A DNA stretch of 64,000 nucleotides from Eisenbergiella tayi (GCF_001881565.1 NZ_MPDJ01000002.1:186001-250000), one strand, 5' to 3'; positions 1 to 9,444 are shown, counted from the stretch's first letter. Notes: a model not told the origin generated them from the sequence alone. A program made the numbers and translations.

Positions 1-897
1 AACCGGAAATTCTGTCTTCACCGTTACCGGCGTACTGAGCCTGGCCGTCAACTTTCCCCTGGGCGCTTCCACACAGACTGCGCTGCCCTCCTCTCCGGTT
101 TTTCTTGTATCATCTCTCCATTCCCCATCATAAATTCCGGAGAACACAAGATTGGATGTCCTTACCTTCCAGCTGTCATCCGTTCCGATGATCTGTTCCG
201 AACCGTCCTCATATTCAATACGAAGCTCGGATAACAGTTTAAAACTATCGCCGTAATATCCTTTTTCCCAATTTCCGGCATATCCGAATCTCCCTTTATA
301 CCAGCCCGGGCCAAGCATTACGGACAAGGTTCCGCTCTGCTGTATCCTGTCCGTCACATCATAGGTCTGATACTGAATCCAGCTGTTATAATTATTACAG
401 TAAGGCGTCAGCAGCTCTTCACCAATCTTGTTTCCGTCCCACATAGCCTCATACAGCCCGAGGCCCGTTATGTATAACCGTGCACGGCTGACCCTTTTGG
501 CAATCTCTATCTCCTTATAAAATACAGGGCTTTCCTTGCCTTCCGTCAAACAGCCTATCCACTTTCCCTCCCAGTTCTCCCCTTCCTTAGCGCTCTCAAA
601 CCAATGCACATCGCTGACAGCCTCCTCATCCGCATCGGTACGGACACATACCGTCCAGTAATACCTTGTCCTCGGCTTCATTTTCATCATAACCGGCGCC
701 GCCAGAGAGCTGATATCCGTCTGATATCCCGTATCTGTAATTCTTTGCTCCATCCTTTCATCCGCTGCAATCAGGATTCTTGCAGATACCATCTTTTTCC
801 CCTCGGCATCCGTGACCTTCCATGAAAAAACCGGATTCTCAAAGTAGTATCCCAAAGGATTTACATAATGATTCGTTTTACATTCTGTTATTTTCAT
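1..897 (-). CDS. alpha-L-rhamnosidase (GH78), N-terminal part, runs off window
   Basis: The 299 visible codons start MKITECKTNHYVNPLGYYFENPVFSW in outline, the usual N-terminal strand of GH78 rhamnosidases, followed by an early ENWEGKWIG-type segment and a galactose-binding-like beta region (GPGWYKGRFGYAG, then KLTARLSTPVTV). The catalytic (alpha/alpha)6 barrel lies beyond position 1 and cannot be checked. The family removes terminal alpha-L-rhamnose from glycans or glycosides; no signal peptide is visible, so a cytoplasmic enzyme is likely. ATG at 897 has GGAAA just upstream and follows the permease stop by 16 bp, so it is the last visible gene of the CUT1 transport operon. Linking it to the transporter's substrate is inference. 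Confidence 0.85.
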   Translation of the reverse strand, partial: MKITECKTNHYVNPLGYYFENPVFSWKVTDAEGKKMVSARILIAADERMEQRITDTGYQTDISSLAAPVMMKMKPRTRYYWTVCVRTDADEEAVSDVHWFESAKEGENWEGKWIGCLTEGKESPVFYKEIEIAKRVSRARLYITGLGLYEAMWDGNKIGEELLTPYCNNYNSWIQYQTYDVTDRIQQSGTLSVMLGPGWYKGRFGYAGNWEKGYYGDSFKLLSELRIEYEDGSEQIIGTDDSWKVRTSNLVFSGIYDGEWRDDTRKTGEEGSAVCVEAPRGKLTARLSTPVTVKTEFPV

Positions 898-913
898 ATT
901 TTCCAGCTTTCCC

Positions 914-1795
914 TTACCCTTTTACTGATCCGACCGTCATGCCTTTTACAAAATATTTCTGCGCAAAAGGATAGATAAGCATGATCGGAATGAGTGAAAT
1001 AAATATCTGCGCGCAGCGGATAGTCCTGTCATCCACAACAGACAGCAGCTTTATCTCATCGATACTCAGCAGACTTAAATCTCTTTTCACAACCACCGTA
1101 TACAAATAAGAGGCCAGCGGATAACTGGAAGGGAAATTCGAAAATATCAGCCCGTCAAAATAGCTGTTCCATTGTGTTATAAATGAAAATAAAGTCAGTG
1201 TCGCAATCGATGGTTTGGCACACGGAACATATACACGGAAGCATGTTGTAAAATGGCTGGCCCCATCTATAATCGCTGCTTCCTCCAATTCTTTGGGTAT
1301 TCCTCGGAAGAAATTAATCATAAGAACAATATTATATACAGACAGAATGGTGGGAAGTATCAATGCCCATATGGTGTCCATTAAATGAAGATTGGTTATC
1401 AGTAAGTACCCGGGAATCAGCCCGCCTGAAAACAGCATGGTAAAGAAAAACAGCCACACATAGACGCCTCTTGCCCGAAGCTGCTCTTTCTCCTTAGACA
1501 GCGGATAGGCAATAAGGATTGTAAGAATCATTGACAACGGCACCCCTATTAAAACCCGTTCCACACTCTTTAACAGAGACGTCCAGAATTCCTTTTTTTC
1601 AATAACATATTGATAGGCCATTGTCGTAAACTCTACCGGCCATAGTGTAACCTTTCCTGCGGCAACCGCTGTGGCGCTGGAAAAAGACATCGCCAGAATA
1701 GTCAGCAGGGGGAGAATACACAGCAACGCCAGTAATGATAAAAACATATAATTGACAACGCTGAAAACTGCACGTCCTTTTTTTATTTTTTTCAT
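914..1795 (-). CDS. CUT1 sugar ABC transporter permease (LplC/YtcP type)
   Basis: A 293-aa inner-membrane protein with about six membrane segments and the binding-protein-dependent permease EAA loop (EEAAIIDGASHFTTCF), which contacts the ATPase. The C-terminus FVKGMTVGSVKG is characteristic of the LplC-like half. I place the start at the ATG at 1795 (MKKIKKG), because GCAGGAG sits 7 bp before it and only 1 bp before the ATG at 1801. It pairs with the LplB-like permease at 2122. No ATPase gene is in this cluster, as is usual for CUT1 systems that share an MsmK/UgpC-type ATPase. The ribosome site lies just outside the inserted repeat element at 1821-2112. Confidence 0.9.
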   Translation of the reverse strand: MKKIKKGRAVFSVVNYMFLSLLALLCILPLLTILAMSFSSATAVAAGKVTLWPVEFTTMAYQYVIEKKEFWTSLLKSVERVLIGVPLSMILTILIAYPLSKEKEQLRARGVYVWLFFFTMLFSGGLIPGYLLITNLHLMDTIWALILPTILSVYNIVLMINFFRGIPKELEEAAIIDGASHFTTCFRVYVPCAKPSIATLTLFSFITQWNSYFDGLIFSNFPSSYPLASYLYTVVVKRDLSLLSIDEIKLLSVVDDRTIRCAQIFISLIPIMLIYPFAQKYFVKGMTVGSVKG

Positions 1796-1812
1796 ATACA
1801 TACTCCTGCATT

Positions 1813-2120
1813 TTTATTACTCAAACTTCGCCCATGCCCCTGTCCCCTCCGGCCCCTGTTTTCGGGGCTGACAGCCGGTTTGGATTTTCTTCCCCCTGCG
1901 CCAGCCGTGCAGGGTTTCCTGTAAGGGGCGTATAAACTCGCCGGTCCTTAGGCCGCGTATTTTGCGGCCTTAGTACCGCTGCCTGTTTATCCGAGCGAAA
2001 GTGTCCCCTGTAAGGATTCCTGCACGGCTGGCGCAGGGGGAAGAAAATCCAAGCCGGCTGTCAGCCCCGAAAACAGGGGCCGGAGGGGATAGGGGTATGG
2101 GCGAAGTTTGAGTTTATTAC
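1813..2120. mobile_element. MITE-like palindromic element with 8-bp direct repeats
   Basis: The arms 1819-1913 and 2019-2113 are inverted copies matching at 92 of 95 positions. The centre (about 1914-2018) holds smaller hairpins, including AGGCCGC/GCGGCCT around 1951-1970. The 8-mer TTTATTAC occurs at 1813-1820 and again at 2113-2120, directly flanking the element, as a target-site duplication would. No open reading frame of note lies inside. All three arm differences still allow G-U pairing in a plus-strand transcript (G1836/T2096, G1842/T2090, T1879/G2053). The element separates two permease genes that normally lie a few bases apart. A miniature non-autonomous transposon is the best reading; a long structured RNA is the alternative. 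Confidence 0.75.
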
Positions 2121-2121
2121 A

Positions 2122-3045
2122 TTAAAAAATACGGTAATTAGAAAACTTATACGCCAGGTAATATGATGTGGAAATAAAGATGGTTGAAATAATCGATTTG
2201 AATAATCCCACCGCTGTAGCGGCTCCATACTGCGCATCAATAAGACCCAGCCTGTAAATAAAAGTATCCAGAATATCTCCGCTCTCATAGACTGCTTTTG
2301 TATACAAATTAAATACCTGATCAAAGCCTGCATTCAAAATATTGCCAAGGCTTAATACCATCATAAGTACGACGATCCCCCTTATTCCGGGAAGTGTAAT
2401 ATGCCATATCTGCTGCAGGCGGTTGGCACCGTCTGTTTCTGCAGCCTCATATAAACTGGTATCCACTCCCACTATAGCCGCCAGATATACAATTGCATTA
2501 TATCCGAAGGTTTTCCAGATATCTGTTACAATTAAGGTTCCTTTGAAATACCTGTTATCTCCTAAAAAGAAGATGCTTTCCCCACCCAGGGAATTTATAA
2601 TCCCATTAACGATTCCGGAGCCCGGAGATAACAAATCTATGAATATTCCTCCCAAAACCACCCATGATAAAAAATATGGGAGATATACCACCGTCTGGAT
2701 CGTCTTTTTAAATTTAATATGATGAACTTCATTCAGTAATAATGCAAAAACAACCGGAACTAAAAGGCCGAGCACAATTTTCCATGCGGCAATAATAACA
2801 GTATTAACCATTGCCTGTTTAAACCCCGGCAGGGAAAATACATAGGTAAAGTTATCTAACCCAATCCATTCCTGATTTCCGAACATACCTTTACTCGGGA
2901 TAAATTTTTGAAAGGCAATGACAAGTCCCGCCATTGGCACATAATTAAAAATTATAATCAATATTATCCCGGGAAAAAGCATCAAGTGAAGAGGAAATTC
3001 TTTTCTGAATTTGGCTAAGGAGTATTTGCTGCTTTTACGGTTCAC
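2122..3045 (-). CDS. CUT1 sugar ABC transporter permease (LplB type)
   Basis: A 307-aa membrane protein starting VNRKSSKYSLAKF, with about six membrane segments and the EAA loop EAAETDGANRLQQIW near the C-terminal third. The C-terminus YKFSNYRIF is typical of the LplB-like half. I choose the GTG at 3045 because AGAGGTG lies 5 bp before it; the ATG at 3060 has no clear ribosome site. It is the second gene after the binding lipoprotein (3147) and the partner of the permease at 914. Its stop is 1 bp after the right direct repeat of the inserted palindromic element. Confidence 0.9.
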   Translation of the reverse strand: MNRKSSKYSLAKFRKEFPLHLMLFPGIILIIIFNYVPMAGLVIAFQKFIPSKGMFGNQEWIGLDNFTYVFSLPGFKQAMVNTVIIAAWKIVLGLLVPVVFALLLNEVHHIKFKKTIQTVVYLPYFLSWVVLGGIFIDLLSPGSGIVNGIINSLGGESIFFLGDNRYFKGTLIVTDIWKTFGYNAIVYLAAIVGVDTSLYEAAETDGANRLQQIWHITLPGIRGIVVLMMVLSLGNILNAGFDQVFNLYTKAVYESGDILDTFIYRLGLIDAQYGAATAVGLFKSIISTIFISTSYYLAYKFSNYRIF

Positions 3046-3146
3046 TTTTTCACCTCTCATAGCTTTTCAACGATTAGCTGCCGGCAAAGAGCTAAGTATG
3101 TACAGCTCTTTGCCGCAGCGTAACCTGATATATTTCACTAAAGTTT

Positions 3147-4820
3147 TTATTTATTGGAGGAATACCATTCGTTAACCTCTGCGGTCATATCATTGCCGCC
3201 GGCATTTTTCCATTCCTCAACCACCTTGTCAAACGCATCTATCTTTTCCTGGCCTGAAATAATCTTAAGGAATGTCTGATCCAGCATATCGTCCAAGGTT
3301 GACTTTTTGGCAGTCATGACTTCACCGGGTGCTGAAACGAATTTATTATATACAGGTGCCGCATTTTCAGAATCCTGATATTTTAACAGGATACTCTGTC
3401 CGCCCTCTTCACCGAATACGCCAAGCCATCCCCACATGGTGTCATCGCCCTGCAGAGCCTTATAGCAGTACTCCCACATGGAATACTGTTCCCCTGTCAA
3501 GTCCCCGGGTTCTCCTGTTTTTAACGGTTCTGCAATCGCTTTTGTTGTAGCCTGGTTTTTGTCCGGTGTACTTGTAATTCCGACCGGTGCCAGTTTCCAT
3601 ACCCCTTCCACTCCGTTTCCGGGATTTGCATATACCGTATATTCATTCTTTTCCGGATCCAGTACTTTTTCGCAGTAGAGATTCATTAACTGGATTAAAG
3701 CTTCGGGATGTTCGCAGTTCTTACTGACCACATACCAGCTTGTGGTTGCCATTTCAATTCCCGGAGCCGCTTTTTCACCGGCCTCTTCCATGGGTATCAT
3801 GAACGGTTTCCAGTCTGCCTCCGGAATGGCATTCTTGACTGTCTGCAGAAAATCCAGAGGCGTTGCATGAAATCCGTACATGGCCCCGCATTTCCCGTTG
3901 ACAAGTGCTTCCGCTGCCTTCTGGTTATCATTTACGTAAAACTCCTGATCGATCAGTCCTTCTGCATACAGCTCTGCCAGGGTACTCAATGCCTGCTTCA
4001 TCTCCGGTGTCGTACTGCCGTAAACCAGGCTGCCCTCCTTATCCTCCACCCAATAGGTCGGGTATGCATGGTATGCGTTGCAGATTCCCTTTATATCAAA
4101 CTGATTCCCATATAAATCGTTCCCCATTTCAAGCCCTATGCCGCCTTCTCCCGCATAGTCCTTAAATGCACGCAATACTTCTTTCAACTCATCGATGCTT
4201 GCAGGTGCGCTTAAGTTCAATGCATCCAGCCAGTCCTGACGCAGCCACAGAATCTGCGCCCTCTCAATATCACAGTCGGAAATCGGCAGACCATAGACCG
4301 AACCGCTATAGGTAACTGCATCAAAAGCACTGTCCCCAACCGTATCATACAGTTGTTTCACATAATCACTCGCATATTCATCAATATAGGGTTTTAAATC
4401 CACAATCAGATCCGCATCCACTAATCTTTTCAAATCTTCTTTTCCCACACTTGCTATGTCGGGAATTTCACCGCTTGAAATCGCAGCATTGAATTTTTGT
4501 TTATAGAGATCTCCATCTGATGCGATCCAAAGATACGTAACATCATACCCCAATTTTTCTGCGATTAAATCCGTCCAGATATTATCCTCATATGTACTGC
4601 CTTCCATTTTAGCAAAGACGCTGGATTCCACGGTGGAATCCTGTGCCCGGACAAAGGTAAGCGGAGCAAGACCTTCACTCTGTGCAGTCCTGTCCTCACC
4701 CGCTTTCTGACTTTCTTCCAGCTTTTCTGATTCCACATTTGCTGTGGTACTGCCGCAGCCTCCAAGCGCTGTGATTACCATCATCGCGCTCAACACAATT
4801 GCTACTGTTTTCCTTTTCAT
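3147..4820 (-). CDS. extracellular sugar-binding lipoprotein (CUT1, family 1)
   Basis: A 557-aa protein with a lipoprotein signal (MKRKTVAIVLSAMMVITALGGCG; the lipobox Cys is about residue 22), an acidic linker, and a type 1 solute-binding fold. It has the LplA/YtcQ-like length and composition, with many aromatic residues suited to sugar stacking. It captures oligosaccharide outside the membrane and delivers it to the permease pair encoded downstream. The start has a strong AGGAGAGG ribosome site. It is the first gene of the leftward operon that ends in the GH78 gene. The substrate cannot be read from the sequence; rhamnose-containing glycans are an inference from the GH78. Confidence 0.9.
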   Translation of the reverse strand: MKRKTVAIVLSAMMVITALGGCGSTTANVESEKLEESQKAGEDRTAQSEGLAPLTFVRAQDSTVESSVFAKMEGSTYEDNIWTDLIAEKLGYDVTYLWIASDGDLYKQKFNAAISSGEIPDIASVGKEDLKRLVDADLIVDLKPYIDEYASDYVKQLYDTVGDSAFDAVTYSGSVYGLPISDCDIERAQILWLRQDWLDALNLSAPASIDELKEVLRAFKDYAGEGGIGLEMGNDLYGNQFDIKGICNAYHAYPTYWVEDKEGSLVYGSTTPEMKQALSTLAELYAEGLIDQEFYVNDNQKAAEALVNGKCGAMYGFHATPLDFLQTVKNAIPEADWKPFMIPMEEAGEKAAPGIEMATTSWYVVSKNCEHPEALIQLMNLYCEKVLDPEKNEYTVYANPGNGVEGVWKLAPVGITSTPDKNQATTKAIAEPLKTGEPGDLTGEQYSMWEYCYKALQGDDTMWGWLGVFGEEGGQSILLKYQDSENAAPVYNKFVSAPGEVMTAKKSTLDDMLDQTFLKIISGQEKIDAFDKVVEEWKNAGGNDMTAEVNEWYSSNK

Positions 4821-5146
4821 GATAACCTCTCCTTTTTTATATTCAGCCGTGAAGCCCCATTCCCTTACGGGACTACAGCAACTGTTTCTTTTATGCTTCG
4901 CTTCGTTAATACAATCTAAACATTACTACTAATTCTTCTTTTTATCTGTCGTATTTTTTTTCAATAATATCGTTTTTTAACGTAAGTACGAATTAAAGAA
5001 ACAACATTGCCTGAATTTATTCTGCTTGCTTCAAGGTCTTTTCCATCCTAAAAAAATATAGGTACAGAATAAAAGTGAAAATCACTTTTATCTGCACCTA
5101 TAATGTGAGATTACCATTGCGTTTTATTAATAGTTTTTCAAATCCA
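4821..5146. other. intergenic stretch, 326 bp, before the CUT1 operon
   Basis: A/T-rich spacer between the binding-protein gene and the end of the YeiH-type gene. It holds the terminator at 5050-5101 and presumably the promoter of the leftward CUT1 operon. I could not assign that promoter: several weak TATTAA or TTGAAA-like elements exist without a properly spaced partner. No convincing coding frame is present. Confidence 0.5.
5050..5101 (-). terminator. intrinsic terminator after the YeiH-type gene
   Basis: Inverted repeat 5058-5077 / 5083-5101 (roughly 19 bp with one bulge and one mismatch). In the leftward direction it is followed by a run of seven U (A-run 5050-5056 on the plus strand). 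It lies 45 bp past the stop of the gene at 5147. Confidence 0.8.
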
Positions 5147-6205
5147 TCACCATAAACCCAGCACCCACTGCAGTGTAAGGCTGACTATTGTAATGGCAAT
5201 CCAGCAGACAAATCCCAGCGTAATCGGCTTAGCGCCTGTCTTTACCAGCTTTACCACATCCGTATTCATTCCTATTGCCGCCATAGCCATAACAATAAAG
5301 AATTTACTCAGCTGCTTCAGCAGGCCAAAGACCTCATTGGCTGCCGCCAGGGCCGTTCCTGAACAGAACGAGGTAATAACTGTTGTAATGACGGATGCGG
5401 CGACAAAATAGAGAATAAACATGGGAAATACGGATTTCAGGCTGACAGTCTTACCTTCCCCCCGGTTCTCCTTCTCCTCTCTGCGCATTCTCACAAATGC
5501 AAGGGCAAGGGTTATCGGTATAATCGCAAGGGTTCTTGTCAGCTTTACTATGGTTGCATATTCAAGCACCGCTCCGTTCGTTCCATGCAGGGTATCCCAT
5601 GTGGATGCCGTCGCCGTGACCGATGAGGTATCGTTTACCGCCGTCCCTGCAAAAAGACCGAAGCCCGTATCAGTCAGGCCAAGCCAGCCTCCCAGGGCAG
5701 GAAAAAGCAGTGCCGCAATCACGTTAAACAGGAAGATAACGGATATCGCCTGTGCGATTTCTTCATCATCCGCTTCCATTACCGGGGCTGCTGCAGCAAT
5801 TGCCGAACCGCCGCAGATGCTGGAGCCTATGCCAATCAATGCCGCAGTCTTCCCGGGAATCCTAAGGAGCTTATACATAATAAATGCTGCTAAAAGAGAT
5901 GTGCTGATAGAAGAAACAATGATGGGAAGAGAAGTCATCCCGACTTTGCCGATAGTAGCCAGATTCAGGCCAAATCCAAGAAGGATTACCGCATACTGCA
6001 GAACCTTTTTCGAGGTAAATGCAATCCCCTCACCGCAGCCTTTTTTATCCTTCATCCATATAGCAAGCACCATTCCTACGATAATCGCGATGACCGGTGC
6101 CCCTATCACTTCCAATGCACCGACTGCTACGACCAGCAGACGGCACGCCAATGCAATCAGAAAACATAATAAAATACCTTTTCCATTTTTCTTTAAAAAT
6201 TCCAT
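5147..6205 (-). CDS. YeiH/UPF0324 family membrane protein (putative anion exporter)
   Basis: A 352-aa polytopic membrane protein with about ten hydrophobic segments, glycine-rich turns ([14 protein letters not shown] near the middle) and a conserved-looking [14 protein letters not shown] stretch, as in the YeiH/PSE family. That family is annotated as putative sulfate exporters and its transport function is largely inferred. The start is placed at the ATG at 6205 (MEFLKK) because AGGTGG precedes it; the upstream ATG at 6217 overlaps that ribosome site. Single-gene unit with its own promoter (6235-6263) and terminator. The family often sits beside a LysR regulator; none is here. Confidence 0.85.
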   Translation of the reverse strand: MEFLKKNGKGILLCFLIALACRLLVVAVGALEVIGAPVIAIIVGMVLAIWMKDKKGCGEGIAFTSKKVLQYAVILLGFGLNLATIGKVGMTSLPIIVSSISTSLLAAFIMYKLLRIPGKTAALIGIGSSICGGSAIAAAAPVMEADDEEIAQAISVIFLFNVIAALLFPALGGWLGLTDTGFGLFAGTAVNDTSSVTATASTWDTLHGTNGAVLEYATIVKLTRTLAIIPITLALAFVRMRREEKENRGEGKTVSLKSVFPMFILYFVAASVITTVITSFCSGTALAAANEVFGLLKQLSKFFIVMAMAAIGMNTDVVKLVKTGAKPITLGFVCWIAITIVSLTLQWVLGLW

Positions 6206-6234
6206 GATCCACCTCATTTGTTTTTTTCTCCCAG

Positions 6235-6263
6235 ATTATACTATTAACAAATGATAATGTACA
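6235..6263 (-). promoter_or_regulatory. candidate promoter of the YeiH-type gene
   Basis: Reading leftward: TGTACA (6258-6263), 17-bp spacer, perfect TATAAT (6235-6240), about 30 bp before the start codon. Between this and the GH26 stop a weak stem (6271-6296 region, AATCATAAG/CTTATTGATT) could end the EPS operon. Confidence 0.55.
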
Positions 6264-6310
6264 TTTATATATTTTTATAAATCAATAAGTATTTCTTATG
6301 ATTCATCATG

Positions 6311-7822
6311 CTATGATTCGCTTAAAGCAATTATTTCTTTGAAATCAGGAAGCTCCTTCCGAGTAATTACCTTATCATTGTTATAAAAATTTTTAATGAC
6401 GCTGCCTGGTAAGAGATGATCGGAATGCCCGCCGCAGCCCGGCTCCCTTATCAGATAATCCTCCCCCCAGAGAAGACAGCCAAGCCAGTATATCCCGTCT
6501 CTGGCCGCATTTTCGGGTTCCGGCAGAAAACCGCTTTCCGAGAGCATAACCGGTTTCACTGTATCTGTATAGTCCAGAGCATTCAAAAACTTATCCCCCT
6601 GGGCGCTGATACAGCTTTTTGCAGGATAAATATCCTCACCGATAATATCCACATAAGCATCTCCCGGATACCATTCCTCTCCCATTCCGCTGTATACCCA
6701 TATCAGGTTATGCAGGTCATATTCCCGGGTAAATTTATCAAACATCAGCCTCCAGAGCTTTTTATAGCAGTCCGGCCCTCCCCGGCTCCACCAGAACCAT
6801 CCGCCGTCCGCTTCATGAAAAGGCCGCCACAGCACAGGGATATCCTGCTTCTGAAGCTTCTGCAGTTCCATGGCCATTCTGTCCAAATCCTTCATCAGCA
6901 GTTCGCAGCCTTCTTTATCCCTGCCATTGAGCACAGCCTCCAGGTCAATGGTGGTTTCGTCTGCATATAATGCCTGCCACCATTCCCCCCGCACATATCT
7001 GTCCGGCAGCAGCCAATGCCAGGAAAGAGCGATAATTCCCCCTTTTTCCCAGTATTCCTCCGCCCACTCAGTTACCTGCGGCTGCGCGCCGCGTTCCGCC
7101 GCAGTCAGGGAATAGTCCTTCATATCCATACCGAGTATGGCCGGGTACTCCCCGGTCAGTCTGTTTATCATCTGAATTTCTTTTCCGTCCGGCCCATATA
7201 AGCTATACTGTCCGGACAGTATTTTCTCTCCATAAATGCCGCACAGGTATTTCATCAGCTCCTCTGCACAGGTATCTGCTTCCTTATCGGCGAGTACCCC
7301 TGACGCCTGATAAACTTCATCGTCCATCGGAGCCGATTCTTTCAGATACAGACAGTCCAGATCCAGCCATCCCCAATCCTTTTCCAGGGTAATCCTATGT
7401 TCGCCCCGGGTAAGGTACACCCTCTTTAATACAGAATCCAGAAAAACATCGGATTCCTCTGTCAGGAGAATTCCTTCACACCTTCCGTCCACATAAATTG
7501 TATTTTCTTTTTTTCCTCCTATGCCGGAAGCGCGGAATACCAGATCATAAAAACCATCCTTTTCATTCTTTATGGTGAATATGATTTTATCCCCATCCTC
7601 TGTAAATCCGCTCACATAGGATTTTCCGGAAAAACCTTCTTTATCCGTCTGCCTTATTATCTTCCCCCGGATTTGGGCATCCTCTGCTTCATATCGCTCC
7701 TCATGTGCCGTCTCTTCACCCGCCAGAGGCTTATCTGCCGTATTTTCTCCTTTCAAACCGGCACATGCAGACATAAAAAATACCAATACGCAAAGACATC
7801 CCAACGCTCCCGTCTTATTCAT
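6311..7822 (-). CDS. secreted GH26 glycoside hydrolase lipoprotein with CBM35-like domain
   Basis: A 503-aa protein. The signal peptide ends in a lipobox (FMSACAG). Residues about 45-150 look like a CBM35 carbohydrate-binding domain (opening RYEAEDAQI, closing WGWLDLDCLYL). Residues about 175-490 are a GH26 barrel, with acid/base Glu in WRPFHEADGGWFWW and nucleophile Glu in MLSESGF. GH26 enzymes cleave beta-1,4-mannans and related glycans outside the cell. The start at 7822 follows AGCAGGA and lies 5 bp after the acetyltransferase stop, so it is the last gene of the EPS operon. A role in trimming or releasing the polymer is inference; dietary mannan use is the alternative. Confidence 0.88.
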   Translation of the reverse strand: MNKTGALGCLCVLVFFMSACAGLKGENTADKPLAGEETAHEERYEAEDAQIRGKIIRQTDKEGFSGKSYVSGFTEDGDKIIFTIKNEKDGFYDLVFRASGIGGKKENTIYVDGRCEGILLTEESDVFLDSVLKRVYLTRGEHRITLEKDWGWLDLDCLYLKESAPMDDEVYQASGVLADKEADTCAEELMKYLCGIYGEKILSGQYSLYGPDGKEIQMINRLTGEYPAILGMDMKDYSLTAAERGAQPQVTEWAEEYWEKGGIIALSWHWLLPDRYVRGEWWQALYADETTIDLEAVLNGRDKEGCELLMKDLDRMAMELQKLQKQDIPVLWRPFHEADGGWFWWSRGGPDCYKKLWRLMFDKFTREYDLHNLIWVYSGMGEEWYPGDAYVDIIGEDIYPAKSCISAQGDKFLNALDYTDTVKPVMLSESGFLPEPENAARDGIYWLGCLLWGEDYLIREPGCGGHSDHLLPGSVIKNFYNNDKVITRKELPDFKEIIALSES

Positions 7823-7826
7823 AATA

Positions 7827-8408
7827 TTAATCCTGCTCATCAAATAATTTGGGACATAGATATATCCTTGACCCTTTGCTGCTGATTTTTCGTGCCGGTA
7901 TCCCTCCCCAGGTCGTTCCCGGTTCCGTAATATCTTCCACTACAACGGCATTCGCCCCGATAACCACATCATCCGCAATGGTAATGCCGCCCAGGATTTT
8001 GGCACCGGCACCGATAAAGCAGTTATTCCCTATTGTGGCCACCGCTCTGCTTCCTTTGTTTCCGCCTACCGTAACCTCCTGGCACAGCCGGCAGTTTTCC
8101 CCGATTTTGGTATCTTCATGAATCAGTATATTGCCGTAATGTGCAAGGGACAGTCCCTTTCCGCAGGAATTGGGATATACGGCGAAGTGAAGGCGGAGAT
8201 TCTGATGCTTATGCCGATAGGTATAATATAAGCGGAATATTTTTCCAATGATTCCTTTCCCGCAGTTCGTCCAATATTCCAGCTTACGCAATACAATGAG
8301 ATACTTCATTACCTCATCTCCGAATATATGGGGACGTTCATGATCCAGATAAGATGCGAGATAGTCTCTGCGCAGATATTCTTTTAAATCCGCCTTTGAT
8401 TCAATCAT
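7827..8408 (-). CDS. hexapeptide-repeat O-acetyltransferase (serine acetyltransferase-like)
   Basis: A 193-aa protein. Its C-terminal half carries left-handed beta-helix repeats (ILIHEDTKIGENCRL, TIGNNCFIGAGAKILGGITIADDVVIGANAVV), with the catalytic-type His in LSLAHYGNILIHE. It resembles CysE-like acetyltransferases found in polysaccharide clusters rather than biosynthetic CysE, and lacks the long N-terminal helical domain. It would transfer acetyl from acetyl-CoA to a sugar or sugar-linked substrate in the cytoplasm. Excellent ribosome site (GAGGAGGAG). Its place between acyltransferase 3 and GH26 argues for EPS modification (inference). Confidence 0.85.
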   Translation of the reverse strand: MIESKADLKEYLRRDYLASYLDHERPHIFGDEVMKYLIVLRKLEYWTNCGKGIIGKIFRLYYTYRHKHQNLRLHFAVYPNSCGKGLSLAHYGNILIHEDTKIGENCRLCQEVTVGGNKGSRAVATIGNNCFIGAGAKILGGITIADDVVIGANAVVVEDITEPGTTWGGIPARKISSKGSRIYLCPKLFDEQD

Positions 8409-8421
8409 TTGTTCTCCTCCT

Positions 8422-9444
8422 CTAATATAAAATTTTAAGCCACGAAAATTTCTGTGTACGGCTCAGTCTGAGCACAGCTTCCGATAAAAGCAGGGAAACC
8501 GCAACCACCACTAAATACTGTACAAACATGTTAACCAAATCTTTCTTCCATAACAGCTCAAGGGCCTTAATCATACACCGGTAGCCAAAATTCACCAGCA
8601 TATGAAGGTAGTAAAACATCATACTCAATTCTCTGAGTTTTCCATATATTTTTCTGTCCTTCAGTTCCATATGCGTTATAAAATAAAACAAAAAGAACGA
8701 CGCAGGAATCAGAAAGAACCACATTTCACCATTTGCCGTTATCGCATTAACCGGAAAAACAAAAACTTCCATATATCCCATCACCATGGAAAGGAAAAAG
8801 CCCGCGGCTACGGTTATCCCTTTTAATTTCACGCTTTTTCTTGCAAAAAACAGCCCTAATGCGATGAACAAAAAGCCAAAAAACAGGCCATAGTAGGATT
8901 GAATCCAGATACCGAGGGCGTAGACTGCGAAGGCAAAACAAACAATCACAGTGGGCTTTGCATGGATATACAGACACAGTCCGGTCACAGCAGTCCCGAC
9001 ACACAGGGCCGCCAGAAACCACAGCTGTGTATATGACGCCCCTCGGAAAATATCCGTGACTGCATAAAGGATCCCTTCCTTTATTCCTCCATACGGATAT
9101 TTAATCACCTTATCCACGATGACAGCCGGCATATAGAGAAGTGTCCAGACAATATACAGCCGCAGAAATTTCATGATATATTTTTTTATCTGCCGGTATC
9201 CGTCCTTATCCTCCTCAACCCTGCGAAAAAGGAAAAAGCTTGTGGTCATAAAGAAGAAGGGTACCGTCAGACGCATAACATACTTAGTGGCAAAATCATT
9301 CCAAAACGGGGCTATATCCTGAAAAAATGCAATATGCGCGTATGCAACACACAAGCACATTAAAAATTTCGCCAGATCCACGGCATTGTAATTCTTTTTG
9401 AGCAGCATTGCTGAATCCGTCAGGGATTTATCCACTATTTTCAT
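8422..9444 (-). CDS. membrane acyltransferase, family 3 (OafA/YrhL/WcjE type)
   Basis: A 340-aa protein with about ten membrane helices. The N-terminal helix reads NAVDLAKFLMCLCVAYAHI, where the His is the one conserved across the acyltransferase 3 family, followed by FFFMTTSFFLFRR after helix 2. The family O-acetylates extracellular polysaccharides from inside the membrane. The ATG overlaps the flippase stop by 4 bp (ATGA), which shows translational coupling. It probably adds acetyl groups to EPS repeat units; the SGNH protein at 12976 could act in the same modification. Confidence 0.85.
   Translation of the reverse strand: MKIVDKSLTDSAMLLKKNYNAVDLAKFLMCLCVAYAHIAFFQDIAPFWNDFATKYVMRLTVPFFFMTTSFFLFRRVEEDKDGYRQIKKYIMKFLRLYIVWTLLYMPAVIVDKVIKYPYGGIKEGILYAVTDIFRGASYTQLWFLAALCVGTAVTGLCLYIHAKPTVIVCFAFAVYALGIWIQSYYGLFFGFLFIALGLFFARKSVKLKGITVAAGFFLSMVMGYMEVFVFPVNAITANGEMWFFLIPASFFLFYFITHMELKDRKIYGKLRELSMMFYYLHMLVNFGYRCMIKALELLWKKDLVNMFVQYLVVVAVSLLLSEAVLRLSRTQKFSWLKILY

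Noticed and set aside
1819..2113. Intrinsic terminator or attenuator between the permease genes
   Set aside because: Arms of 95 bp and flanking 8-bp direct repeats fit a mobile element better, and no U-run follows either end.
2061..2333. Minus-strand frame spanning the end of the LplB permease and the palindrome
   Set aside because: It lies in another frame of a clear permease gene and runs into the inverted arm; no ribosome site.
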